A stretch of 64,000 bases of DNA from Agarilytica sp045430285 (GTDB lineage Bacteria > Pseudomonadota > Gammaproteobacteria > Pseudomonadales > Cellvibrionaceae). Positions 28,485 through 37,233 of this stretch are shown here, one piece after another; the first letter of the stretch is position 1, and each line of letters begins with the position of its first letter. The stretch is from the NCBI GenBank assembly GCA_045430285.1, contig JAILXV010000005.1:248001-312000 (forward strand). The letters run 5' to 3'. The notes under the pieces were generated by a model. It searched no databases, was not told the DNA's origin, and saw only the letters and a list, made by a program, of their open reading frames with translations. The translations under genes and the position numbers were made by a program.

Positions 28485-28829
28485 CTACACCGTCAACTTA
28501 GCGATGAGTTGGCGGTCTTGTTCAGAGATGTCAATAATGTGAAAACCCGCCCAATATTGGGTGCCGCTGTCGGTCTCTTTTAACCATAAACACTCTGCAC
28601 CGACAGAAAGATGATCACGACTATCGACAGACTTACTTAAGGCCATCGACAACTGATACAAACAATCTTCCCGTATTTGGCCATCGCCAATAATCATAAA
28701 GCCTTCTTCATGAAGATTGACAACTTGACCAACATCGGCACCTAATAAAGCGTCTTTCACAGCGATGTATTGATCGACCTCTTTGCGTTCACGACGTCGT
28801 AATTCACTCGTGTTTGGCAAGATCTTCAT
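28485..28829 (-). CDS. PilZ-domain protein, probable c-di-GMP receptor
   Basis: The 114-residue product consists of little more than a PilZ domain. An N-terminal arginine cluster (LRRRERKEV, about 10-18) corresponds to the RxxxR c-di-GMP-binding motif, and the second motif, normally DxSxxG, appears as the weaker NLHEEG near 38-43. A WAGFHIIDIS strand follows near the C terminus. It overlaps the upstream DUF1631 gene by 26 bases, so the two are cotranscribed and likely act together. Binding of c-di-GMP is plausible but the second motif is imperfect. Confidence 0.75.
   Translation of the reverse strand: MKILPNTSELRRRERKEVDQYIAVKDALLGADVGQVVNLHEEGFMIIGDGQIREDCLYQLSMALSKSVDSRDHLSVGAECLWLKETDSGTQYWAGFHIIDISEQDRQLIAKLTV
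28490..28524. repeat. Direct repeat copy B (35 bases), within the 3' end of the PilZ gene
   Basis: Identical to 26689-26723. This copy codes for the last residues of the intact PilZ protein, so it is the likely parent and copy A the derived, decayed one. Confidence 0.95.
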
Positions 28830-31080
28830 CTCCTAAAGCTTTCGTTGCTTCTGCTTTTTCATTTAACTTATGGAAAATATTCTCCAGTGCGCGCTCGAAG
28901 AACGGTTTGGAACTGCCAGAAATAATTTTTGCGGTGCCATTAATCATTTGCCTAGCCATATTAAGGCCGGACATCATATCGACTCGTTTACCCATCTGAT
29001 CGACCAGCATGTAATGCGATGTGCGCGCGTTGTACCACGCAATCTTTAGACGCCTGCCCCCTTCAAATTCAAACCAGGTGCCAAATTCAATTACCTTGAG
29101 CTTTTCAACGACTTGAGCTTCTTCCGGCGTAGCTGCGTCATCGTTCGCTGTAGGCGTGCCCGCTTTCTCGGCAGCAATTTGTTCTAATTTATGACGCATT
29201 GGCGCCGGCGCAGGCTCTGCCTTTTTACTTTGCATCGCCAGCTTCATTAACGATGTTACTGCGTCCACCAACTTCTTGCCTTTGGTTTGATCAAAACCAA
29301 TGGTATCAAAGCCCAACTTAATACTACTGACGATAGGTTCGTGCATTTCTATCTGACGCGCCTTATCTTCGCTCTTTGTTTTCGGGCGAATACTCCACAA
29401 TAAATCGTCAACCAAGCTGACAGCCTTCGTCCACTTCTCTGATTGATCACCATATCGAAGCAGTGCAAAACTTAAATAATCAGACCACGGCTGCAACAAG
29501 AACAACAATAAGGCCGACGGCAATTCACGATTGTGTGTACGTTTGCGAATTTCATCGTTCACTCGCAATTTCACTTCACGCAGTTTTTCCTCACCCTGGG
29601 CTTTCTCCGTCGCCCGTTTTTCCATCAGGTCTTGGCGACGAATGATGTTTTTTGTATAGCTGTTAAATTCCATTAACAAAGACGTAATGATTTTTACATC
29701 GTTATCAAATTCTTGCAGTACGCTATCAACAACGCCTTTGATCTTTTCATATATGTCGTATTGCTGAGTACCGTCATTCCCCACCCAACGAGAACCTGCT
29801 TCAGCAAGGCTGTTTAACATAAGGCGCGCAGGGTGATCAGACGAACCGAAAAACCCAGGATCAATAAATGCGATTTTTAAGAACGGCGTATGCAAATAAC
29901 TTAATAACGCTTTGACTCGATCCGGAAGGTTTTCATCATTGAGCATATACTCAAACAACATACCCACCAAGTCGATGGTTTTCATATCCCCCTCTTGAAC
30001 TTCTCCGTCATCCTCTGCATGTACTGCTTCTCTTAACTGTTCAACAACCTCCGATATATTGACCGCTTCAACCGGTTGCCCCGCCTGGAAAAAATTAGGC
30101 GTCGCTTGGGGTTGATGCTGAAGCATCTGAAGTGCATCTATTAACTGGGACTCCGTCACCGTAATTGCACCAGGCACATCGGATTGCGCTATCACATTAG
30201 CAGGCACATCAAGCTGGTCCTGCAAATTACGAATCGCACTCAACAATTCGTTTTGATACTCATCCGGCGAGAGGTTTTCGTCTGGACGCGGCTCTCCCGA
30301 ATGATCGCTAAGCTCACCGGTATAACCGTCGTCTTCATCAGATAAATAGGAGGCGGGCGCAACACCCGATGGAGCGGTATAACGTAAGTGAGGCAAAATA
30401 CCTTGCGTTTTTAAATATTGATTAACATCTTCTGTAATATGGCCAGACACTTCTAGCAAGTGGCGATCAAAAACTTTATAGGCCAACGTTTTAACTTTAT
30501 TAGGGAAACTAAAAATTTTGAGCGAGCGCCTTAACGATTCACAGAGTTGAATCGGCGCAGCAGGGTTGGTGGCTTCGGTAACATGTTCACCACCATTAAG
30601 CACCGCAAAACGCTGATTTAACGCCCATAAAGGCTCGGCAAAATAGGAATCAGCACGTTGAGTCAGCGACGTAATTGCTATTGCCTCTTCTAAATCTTCA
30701 TTGCCCAGCAAGGCTAAATTATCATCCGATTTCGCCGCCTCGCTGCCGACCATGGTATTTAGTTCACGCTTTTTAAACTTAACGAAGCCTTCGGAGTAGT
30801 AGCCGCAATAATACCGCTCAAACTCTTCTCGTTTACCGCGATAAACGCGAAGTAAGCCGTCTAGATCAACCGCTTCTTGGTTGGAGTGAGCCTCTTGTAT
30901 TTCATTCATCAAGGCATGATCAAAGGCTTCAATAAATTTGATAAAACCCGTTTGAGCATGGATCGCCGCCATTTTTTGGCAGGACTTCAGATGTGCTACA
31001 ACAGCAGCATTAGACAGCGGTAGTAATACCGGTGCATAACTAGATGTTTCTTCGTGTTCGTCACGTATGAGCTTTGACAT
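28804..31080 (-). CDS. DUF1631 family protein (first of two paralogues)
   Basis: A 758-residue, probably cytoplasmic, helix-rich protein matching the DUF1631 family known from Pseudomonas-like bacteria. Visible marks are a conserved N-terminal region (about 20-120), an acidic, Gln/Pro-rich variable linker (about 245-330), a helical core (DLVGMLFEYMLND...LPDRVKALLSYLHTPFLKIAFID) and a small C-terminal domain. That last domain (GTWFEFEGGRRLKIAWYN... SHYMLVDQMGKR) has the strand pattern of a PilZ-like barrel, but without clear c-di-GMP-binding arginines; this is my inference. The adjacent PilZ gene overlaps its end. A second family member lies at 55516-57783. Function is unknown. Confidence 0.8.
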   Translation of the reverse strand: MSKLIRDEHEETSSYAPVLLPLSNAAVVAHLKSCQKMAAIHAQTGFIKFIEAFDHALMNEIQEAHSNQEAVDLDGLLRVYRGKREEFERYYCGYYSEGFVKFKKRELNTMVGSEAAKSDDNLALLGNEDLEEAIAITSLTQRADSYFAEPLWALNQRFAVLNGGEHVTEATNPAAPIQLCESLRRSLKIFSFPNKVKTLAYKVFDRHLLEVSGHITEDVNQYLKTQGILPHLRYTAPSGVAPASYLSDEDDGYTGELSDHSGEPRPDENLSPDEYQNELLSAIRNLQDQLDVPANVIAQSDVPGAITVTESQLIDALQMLQHQPQATPNFFQAGQPVEAVNISEVVEQLREAVHAEDDGEVQEGDMKTIDLVGMLFEYMLNDENLPDRVKALLSYLHTPFLKIAFIDPGFFGSSDHPARLMLNSLAEAGSRWVGNDGTQQYDIYEKIKGVVDSVLQEFDNDVKIITSLLMEFNSYTKNIIRRQDLMEKRATEKAQGEEKLREVKLRVNDEIRKRTHNRELPSALLLFLLQPWSDYLSFALLRYGDQSEKWTKAVSLVDDLLWSIRPKTKSEDKARQIEMHEPIVSSIKLGFDTIGFDQTKGKKLVDAVTSLMKLAMQSKKAEPAPAPMRHKLEQIAAEKAGTPTANDDAATPEEAQVVEKLKVIEFGTWFEFEGGRRLKIAWYNARTSHYMLVDQMGKRVDMMSGLNMARQMINGTAKIISGSSKPFFERALENIFHKLNEKAEATKALGDEDLAKHE

Positions 31081-31419
31081 GATGTCTATTAAAATCCCAG
31101 TGGCTTCTCAGCCATAGTGTTAACGTATATCTCTATTACACTTGCTCAGCCGAGCAAAAATCATTCAGCCGACTCGCTGCGCCACTTACAATCCATGCAA
31201 CAGTAATGAAAAAAGCAGTTCGCAAATGTAAAATAAACCGACACCACGCCGCCGATTACCCCCAGTATTCCTACAAATATAGCCTTTTCTCAGTATTATT
31301 GAGTACAATTTTCGTTGGATTAATGCAAAATAACACATGTAGCAAGATCAATACCGAAGGAATGGCACACACATTTCTATTAGGCCGCACAATTAACCAA
31401 CCCCCATGAAACCATACAT
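31081..31419. other. Intergenic region upstream of DUF1631 and the PfkB kinase gene
   Basis: A 339-base divergent spacer. It must hold promoters for both flanking genes, but I see no element good enough to call. A 67-codon plus-strand frame (31206-31409) has no protein-like character and no ribosome binding site. Confidence 0.4.
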
Positions 31420-32412
31420 ATGACTAAATACAACATATATGGCATTGGCGCAGCGCTCGTCGATACCGAAATCGAAGTAACTGACAATGACTTAAGTACC
31501 TTCAAGATCGACAAGGGTGTAATGACCCTTGTTGATGAAAATAGGCAAAATGACCTGATGGATCACCTCAGTGAACACCTTGTTGCCTCGAAACGTGCAA
31601 GCGGCGGGTCTGCCGCGAACAGTATTATTGCAGCGAGCTACTTTGGCGCATCGACGTTCTATAGCTGTAAGGTTGCCGGCGACGACAACGGTAACTTTTA
31701 CCTAAACGACCTAAGCAATGCCAAAGTGGAATTTCACGCTAACAACGGGTCTGCCACGGGCATCACTGGCAAATGCTTGGTTATGATCACCCCCGATGCA
31801 GAACGCACAATGAATACCTTTCTTGGGATCAGCGAAACGCTCTCTGAAGAAGACATCGATATTGACGCTTTAAAAGCCGCTGACTACGCCTACATTGAAG
31901 GCTACTTGGTAACATCGGACACAGGGCGACCAGCGGCAAAAAAACTGCGCGAACTGGCTAAAGAGCACGGCATTAAAACAGCCGTGAGCCTTTCCGATCC
32001 AGCTATCGTAGAATTTTTTCACTCAGGCTTAACCGAGATTATTGGCGACGGCGTGGACCTGCTTTTTTGCAACGAGGACGAAGCCCGTAACTACACTAAA
32101 ACCAGCTCACTCGAAGAAGCCTGCGAATCGCTCAAAGCTATCGCCAAATCATTTGCAATTACACGTGGCGCGAAAGGGGCGCTCGTCTTTGACGGCGAGA
32201 ATCACATTTCAATTGACTCTCATGCGGTTAAGGCGATAGATACGAATGGAGCTGGCGATATGTTTGCAGGTGCATTTCTTTACGCGCTCACACAAGGGAA
32301 ATCCTACGAAACAGCGGGTAAATTGGCGAGCAAAGCGGCATCCGTCGTGGTATCGCAATTCGGCCCACGCTTGCGCCCAGAGCAGCACAGTGAAATATTA
32401 GAAAGTATTTAA
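31420..32412 (+). CDS. PfkB-family carbohydrate/nucleoside kinase (adenosine kinase-like)
   Basis: A 330-residue ribokinase-fold enzyme that should phosphorylate a sugar or nucleoside with ATP. The N-terminal substrate-binding segment contains ASGGSAANSIIAASYFG, and the C-terminal PfkB signature DTNGAGDMFAGAFLYAL carries the catalytic aspartate and anion hole. Sequence character is closest to the bacterial adenosine kinase-like branch, but substrate cannot be fixed by eye. It is followed by a good rho-independent terminator and is a single-gene unit. Confidence 0.85.
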   Translation: MTKYNIYGIGAALVDTEIEVTDNDLSTFKIDKGVMTLVDENRQNDLMDHLSEHLVASKRASGGSAANSIIAASYFGASTFYSCKVAGDDNGNFYLNDLSNAKVEFHANNGSATGITGKCLVMITPDAERTMNTFLGISETLSEEDIDIDALKAADYAYIEGYLVTSDTGRPAAKKLRELAKEHGIKTAVSLSDPAIVEFFHSGLTEIIGDGVDLLFCNEDEARNYTKTSSLEEACESLKAIAKSFAITRGAKGALVFDGENHISIDSHAVKAIDTNGAGDMFAGAFLYALTQGKSYETAGKLASKAASVVVSQFGPRLRPEQHSEILESI

Positions 32413-32421
32413 CATGTGATG

Positions 32422-32452
32422 AAAGCGGGAGGTGGTACTTCCCGCTTTTACA
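32422..32452 (+). terminator. Rho-independent terminator after the PfkB kinase gene
   Basis: A 9-base perfect stem (AAAGCGGGA at 32422-32430 pairing with 32440-32448) with a 9-base loop ends in TTTTA. It lies 10 bases past the stop codon. The opposite strand also has A/T flanks, so it may serve the convergent DUF2333 gene as well. Confidence 0.85.
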
Positions 32453-32478
32453 TGAAGAATAAAAAGAACGTCGAGACA

Positions 32479-33549
32479 CTAGCCTTGAGACAGTAACTCT
32501 CTTAGATCAATAAGCGCAGCATTAGCACGCGAAATGTAGGATGCCATCACTAAGGAGTGGTTGGCTAACATACCAAAACCATCACCATTCAAAATCATAG
32601 GGCTCATCACCGGTTTTTGCGTTGCTTCTAGCTCTCGGATGATTTGCTGCAGACTCACGCGTGCGTTTTTCTTTTCGAGTACCGCCGCAAAATCTATTTC
32701 TACCGCTTTCAAAAAATGAATCAAGGCCCATGTACTGCCGCGTGCTTGATAGAAATTATCGTCGATTTCGAACCAAGAGGTTTTCACCATGGATTCACTG
32801 GGTGTTTGGGTCGCCTGGGTGGCGCCTTGCTCCCCCGCCAAATCAGTATTAATACGTCTTGGTCCCACGCTCGCACTCAGCATTTGAGACAATGCACCCA
32901 AACGTGTTTCAACAGTGCTCAACCAATAACGCAAATTATCAGAACGCGCGTAAAACTGAGCCGTGCGCTCAGAAGGGTCGGTCAACCGCTCTAGGTAGTC
33001 CCTCAAATACTCAACGCCTTCGCCGTACTCACCTTCTGTCTGCGGCATTATCCAGCTGCTATTGCTGAAATTAAACTGAGGCTCAGCGTTCGCTAAGTCG
33101 GCATCTTCCAGTGATTGTGATTGTGAACGACTAAACGCCTCGCGCATGGCCTTAGATATGTCACGCACTTGTATCAATACGCCATATTCCCAGTTGGGGA
33201 CATTGTCCAACCAAACGCCTGGTAAAATAACGTCATTCGTTAAATAACCGCCTGGCTTATGAAGCATTGTCTCTACGACATGAATAACGGCCGCTGTCGT
33301 ATGCACCCCTGTGACCAATCGGTTTATGTCTTGATCAACTTCAATCAAGGCTTGTTCTCGAATAGAAAAGGTATCGGGTTCAGAACTCCAGAAAAAACCT
33401 AAGGCAATCGATATAACGAGATACACGCCAAACGCGGTCCCGCCTACCTTCACCCAGATATTGGATTCGTTAAGATCCCCTTTCATATCCGTGGCACGCC
33501 CACGAAGGGATTGCCAGAAGGATGCTAATTTTTCACTCATTGCCGACAT
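32479..33549 (-). CDS. DUF2333 family membrane protein
   Basis: The 356-residue product has one membrane segment near residues 33-52 after a short cytoplasmic tail; the remainder is a soluble, helix-rich, probably periplasmic domain. It matches the DUF2333 family of unknown function found in Pseudomonas and relatives. ATG 33549 is used, with an in-frame ATG three codons later as an alternative. It lies 15 bases downstream of the copper-binding lipoprotein gene on the same strand, so the two are probably cotranscribed. Confidence 0.8.
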   Translation of the reverse strand: MSAMSEKLASFWQSLRGRATDMKGDLNESNIWVKVGGTAFGVYLVISIALGFFWSSEPDTFSIREQALIEVDQDINRLVTGVHTTAAVIHVVETMLHKPGGYLTNDVILPGVWLDNVPNWEYGVLIQVRDISKAMREAFSRSQSQSLEDADLANAEPQFNFSNSSWIMPQTEGEYGEGVEYLRDYLERLTDPSERTAQFYARSDNLRYWLSTVETRLGALSQMLSASVGPRRINTDLAGEQGATQATQTPSESMVKTSWFEIDDNFYQARGSTWALIHFLKAVEIDFAAVLEKKNARVSLQQIIRELEATQKPVMSPMILNGDGFGMLANHSLVMASYISRANAALIDLRELLSQG

Positions 33550-33564
33550 AATATTCTCACTCGA

Positions 33565-34038
33565 TCATCCTTGGGATCTTACCTCAACCTGTGTTGTGAT
33601 CACATGGCCAGTCTCAAATTCAAAGGTCATTTCGAAACTATCTCCCACTTCCAGCGGATCGTACAGGCCGAAAACCATCAAATGAAAGCCTCCTGGGGAC
33701 AGCGTTTTTGTCTCCCCAGGTGCTATAGAGAGTCGTTTGACCTGACGCATTTTCATCACGCCGTTTTCATGGCTACTGTGATGCACCTCCACATGTCCGG
33801 CTAAAGGAGAATGAATGTAGTTCAAGCGCTGCATCACCTCCGAGTTATTAGTGAATTTAGCGTATACCGCGGCGGTTGTTTTGTTCGGTGGCAACTTGAA
33901 CATGAACACCCCCTCCACCTCAACAGGCTGCTTTTTGGCTGAAGCTTTGCCCTCTGAAACGTCTTGCGAACACGATGAAACAACGACCGCGCAGAACGCA
34001 ACAAGTACAATTTTCAAACAACACAATTTAGTTTTCAT
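33565..34038 (-). CDS. PCu(A)C-type copper-binding lipoprotein
   Basis: The 157-residue product has a lipoprotein signal (VVSSC, Cys23) and the PCu(A)C beta-sandwich, which binds copper for delivery to cytochrome oxidase. The ligand pattern is visible as a His/Met-rich stretch (EVHHSSHENGVMKM) followed, about 20 residues on, by GGFHLMVFGL, the HxM part of the motif. Most family members are soluble periplasmic proteins; this one appears lipid-anchored. No cytochrome oxidase genes are in the window. Confidence 0.9.
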   Translation of the reverse strand: MKTKLCCLKIVLVAFCAVVVSSCSQDVSEGKASAKKQPVEVEGVFMFKLPPNKTTAAVYAKFTNNSEVMQRLNYIHSPLAGHVEVHHSSHENGVMKMRQVKRLSIAPGETKTLSPGGFHLMVFGLYDPLEVGDSFEMTFEFETGHVITTQVEVRSQG

Positions 34039-34113
34039 TTTTCTTTTCTATTATTCATACAATGACACATTATTGTTCAGTGATGATGCTTCAACCCAAA
34101 ACGTAGCACCGTA

Positions 34114-36066
34114 TTATAGTTTGTCGGTTGGCTCTGCAAATAAGAAGCCCTGGCCACCGTCAATACCCAACGCCAAAAGCACTTGCCAATCTTGCTCACT
34201 TTCGATGCCTTCGGCGATCACTCTAACATCGCAACTCTGAGCAATCTGCAGTAAGGATTTTATATAAAAACGATTCTCTGAATGCGCTTCAATATCAGAA
34301 GTAAAGCGCCTATCTATTTTTACATAATCAAACGAAAGACTCTGAAGCGTCCCTAAAGAAGAAGGTGTAACACCAAAGTGGTCGAGCGACACCTGAACCC
34401 CGAGGCTCTTCAATATATCCACAAAGTTTTTCACCTTTGCGAACGGTAAGCGCAAAATCTTTTCGGGTAACTCTAGCGTCAGTAGTTCCAGCTTAACATT
34501 CGCTTGACTCAACTCTTTCTGCAACCAAGCCTGAAATTCTTCGTTTGTCACCGCCTGGCGGGATAAATTCACACAAAAATGCTTGTCTTGAAATAAAGCC
34601 ATTTTTGACAGCACTTGCTCAACAACCGCTTTGTCCATTTGTTCAACAAAACCGTAGCGTTCAACCAAAGGCCAAAACACCCCCGCATTTACCAACTTTC
34701 CTTGATCTCGGATACGCGCAAAACTTTCATAATGGATCACCGCTGTGCGATCGGCGGTGAATACCGGCTGATAATGCAAAAGTAGTGCTTGATTGTCTAA
34801 AGTATCCTGCAAATATTGCAGCCATTCTCCTGCAGGGCGAATATCTTCAGCAGCTTCTTCTACAGGGTAAATCGACCAGTCCTCGCCTTCGGTCGCCATA
34901 GTTTCGCGCATACTCAAATCAGCTGCACTCAACAAGCTCTTCGCATCACATACGGCGCGCGCTGAAGCGACGCCAAAAGCAAATGTGATATTTTCAACAG
35001 ACGCGACAACCTCATTAAAACTCGCCAATCCGTATAGCTCTCGCTTTAATCTTTCCAATACAGGGATCGCATCCGGCGCCAATACCCCTGGAATAAATAC
35101 ACTAAAATCGCCACCCGAACGACGGGCTGGGATTGCGTCTGGCCAATCTTCTATCAAGTGTTTCAAGACATTGGCCGTATCGCTCACAAGCTGATCGCCG
35201 GCTTCGCGCCCTAGATTGTCATTAATATGATCCAACCCTTGAATATGAAGCAGAAGTAAAATCGAATGGGCACCACCCACTTCAGATTTCATCCATGCAT
35301 TTAGTCGTGCATCAAATTCTTTTCTATTGGGAATTTCGGTGAGCGGGTCCATATGGCTCTCGCGTCGCAATGCCTCCGTTAATTCAACCTGCTGGGAAAA
35401 CATGCCCTGGATTTTTTGCACCATTCGATTCATGGCCACAACCATGCGCTTAAGTTCAGGGGTATTTGGCAGATCCGTTTGAATAGGAAATTCTTTTCGA
35501 CATATAGCTTCTGCCTGACGCTCAACGCGCAACAGAGGCCGCAGGAGATAAGTAAGCCCCATCCCCGCCAGCGTACAACTCACTATGGCAGCAAACATAA
35601 ACAGCCAAATTTGTTGACTCACCACTCGCCACAAATCTCTATACGCATACCCAGGGTGAACACTGACTTCAATAAGCCCTAATCGCAGCCAGCCAGACAC
35701 TACCTCTGCCTGCCCTGCATCCGCAGAAATAGGAATCATCGAGATAAACCATGCAGGCACGCCTTCCACCACGACGTCCCGACTACGAGACACCAAAACA
35801 GTGCCATCGAATTTTTTATAGGCGATATCTCGGTAATAGCCACGATCAAAAATGACGTCGATCATGGAGGTCACTTGAGCAAGATCATCTGATTGAGCAG
35901 AGTGAGAAATCGTCAAACCTAGGGAAGTCGCTGTATCTTCCGCCAGCACACGAAGCTGATCAGAAAAATATTTTTGAGCATTGAAGACACTGACAAAAGC
36001 ATTCGCAGAAAGAAGCAAAAAAACCAATAACGCTATCGATAGCATTAGCTTTCGAAACAAACTCAT
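34114..36066 (-). CDS. LapD-like transmembrane c-di-GMP receptor with degenerate GGDEF and EAL domains
   Basis: A 650-residue protein with a membrane helix (about 8-28), a LapD/MoxY-type periplasmic domain (about 29-150), a second helix (about 152-177), a HAMP-like segment, GGDEF (about 235-400) and EAL (about 415-650) domains. The GGDEF signature reads SGGDF (317-321) and EAL reads ESF (447-449), so both are expected to be inactive. The periplasmic tryptophan in VSGW (about 126) falls where LapD contacts the protease LapG. LapD controls retention of a large surface adhesin according to c-di-GMP. No lapG or adhesin export genes are adjacent, so a partner must lie elsewhere. A small part of this family are active enzymes instead. 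Confidence 0.85.
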   Translation of the reverse strand: MSLFRKLMLSIALLVFLLLSANAFVSVFNAQKYFSDQLRVLAEDTATSLGLTISHSAQSDDLAQVTSMIDVIFDRGYYRDIAYKKFDGTVLVSRSRDVVVEGVPAWFISMIPISADAGQAEVVSGWLRLGLIEVSVHPGYAYRDLWRVVSQQIWLFMFAAIVSCTLAGMGLTYLLRPLLRVERQAEAICRKEFPIQTDLPNTPELKRMVVAMNRMVQKIQGMFSQQVELTEALRRESHMDPLTEIPNRKEFDARLNAWMKSEVGGAHSILLLLHIQGLDHINDNLGREAGDQLVSDTANVLKHLIEDWPDAIPARRSGGDFSVFIPGVLAPDAIPVLERLKRELYGLASFNEVVASVENITFAFGVASARAVCDAKSLLSAADLSMRETMATEGEDWSIYPVEEAAEDIRPAGEWLQYLQDTLDNQALLLHYQPVFTADRTAVIHYESFARIRDQGKLVNAGVFWPLVERYGFVEQMDKAVVEQVLSKMALFQDKHFCVNLSRQAVTNEEFQAWLQKELSQANVKLELLTLELPEKILRLPFAKVKNFVDILKSLGVQVSLDHFGVTPSSLGTLQSLSFDYVKIDRRFTSDIEAHSENRFYIKSLLQIAQSCDVRVIAEGIESEQDWQVLLALGIDGGQGFLFAEPTDKL

Positions 36067-36405
36067 GAATATTTCAGACCTTTCTGTAAGAGATTGACAC
36101 TTTAATAAATATCAGGAGCACAGCCGACCGCTTTTTAAACCCGCTTCATATACTGGCTGGCGATCAGACCCGCGCCACATATCTTTAAGTTTATGGCAAA
36201 TTAGCGATTTGGCATAACGGCACGTAATATAAACTTTCTCATGTAGTGGAAAGACTGACTAACTAAGCCAGTTGAAAAGGATAGCTCTTGATTCAGCCCA
36301 TCTGAGGCAGGGGTGCCAAAGCTGAGCGTATAGGGATATATTCACAGCGCGTCTGAATCAAGAGCTATCCTTTTCATTAACCCCGATAGTAAACCGCGCC
36401 AGCAA
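36067..36405. other. Intergenic region with a 102-bp inverted-repeat element
   Basis: A 339-base spacer on the minus-strand side between the LapD-like gene and the helical-repeat lipoprotein gene. Its right half holds the inverted-repeat element described separately. The rest contains no gene or obvious promoter. Confidence 0.5.
36274..36375. repeat. 102-bp element bounded by perfect 22-bp inverted repeats
   Basis: Positions 36274-36295 and 36354-36375 are exact reverse complements over 22 bases, enclosing 58 bases. Read from either end the first bases are GAAAAGGATAGC. There is no T-run, so it is not a classical terminator, and no open frame. Size and termini fit a miniature inverted-repeat element or a REP-like structure; no second copy was noticed in the window, and no clear target duplication flanks it (GTT on the left, ATT on the right). 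Confidence 0.8.
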
Positions 36406-37218
36406 TTACAGCGGAGGAAGGATGCGAAGCTTCGGGGCTCGGGCAATCCGAATATCCCCTCGTACACGATAGCCCTGAGCTGCTTGCTTGAGCTGTTTAT
36501 AAATCCAACGGCCTTCACGATCGCTCCGTGCAAAAATCAGCACACTCTCGTCAGAGCCTTTAAGGCGTTTTCCAACCTCAACCAGCATATCCAAAATCGC
36601 CTCTGATTTTGCGCTCAGCTCTTTTTCCGGTAACCCCACATCTTCATGAATCGGCAGCGGCGCTTGTGGCGCGATATTCTGCATCGTTGACTGGCGCTGT
36701 GCGTATGAGGCTTTTTCTCGATGAATTTCTTTTTTCAAATCCATCAGCAAGGCGTTAGCAGGGTAAAACAATTCAGCCTGGTGAAGGTAAGCACTGGCCG
36801 CTTTTACACGACCGCTCTCAAGCGCCGTGCGCACCAATCGCGAGTACCGTAATAAAATAGCTTGCAACCCCGCACGCGCCTGCGCGTTATTTGGATTCAG
36901 CAGTAAAACAGAATGGAATTTGTCGTAGGCATTATTGTGCTGCGGTGTTGTATACCGAGCTTTGCGAAACGCGTCCTGCGCCTGCCTCAGCAAACTTGCC
37001 TCGAGCCTGGATAGCGTGCTTAGCTTTTGCGCTACCGGCTGACCCACCGGAGCTGATTGGCTTGACGGAATAGCACCGTCAGAAGCTCCTCTGCTGACAT
37101 TCTCGCTTGAAGAATTCTGCGGCTTAACCTTCGAATTACACCCCACTAAAACCAGAGATATTAGTGACATTGCTGTAACAACTTGGCAGTGCGACACGAA
37201 GCGTCTTAGTCGAAGCAT
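36406..37218 (-). CDS. Helical-repeat (TPR-like) lipoprotein
   Basis: The product of about 270 residues has a lipoprotein signal ending in LVGC, a Ser-rich linker and a helical region (about 70-170) with TPR-like pairing (AFRKARYTTPQHNNAYDKFHSVLLLNPNNAQARAGL). The C-terminal 70 residues contain ILDMLVEVGKRLKGSDESVLIFARSDREGRWIYKQL, resembling the second half of an OmpA-like or related beta/alpha domain. I start it at ATG 37218, preceded by GGGA; ATG 37233 is also in frame. The function is unknown; an envelope assembly or scaffold role would fit. Confidence 0.7.
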   Translation of the reverse strand: MLRLRRFVSHCQVVTAMSLISLVLVGCNSKVKPQNSSSENVSRGASDGAIPSSQSAPVGQPVAQKLSTLSRLEASLLRQAQDAFRKARYTTPQHNNAYDKFHSVLLLNPNNAQARAGLQAILLRYSRLVRTALESGRVKAASAYLHQAELFYPANALLMDLKKEIHREKASYAQRQSTMQNIAPQAPLPIHEDVGLPEKELSAKSEAILDMLVEVGKRLKGSDESVLIFARSDREGRWIYKQLKQAAQGYRVRGDIRIARAPKLRILPPL

Positions 37219-37233
37219 TGAGACGATTCCCAT

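Noticed and set aside
31206..31409. 67-codon frame in the DUF1631/PfkB spacer
   Set aside because: No protein-like pattern and no ribosome binding site; it lies in a divergent promoter region.
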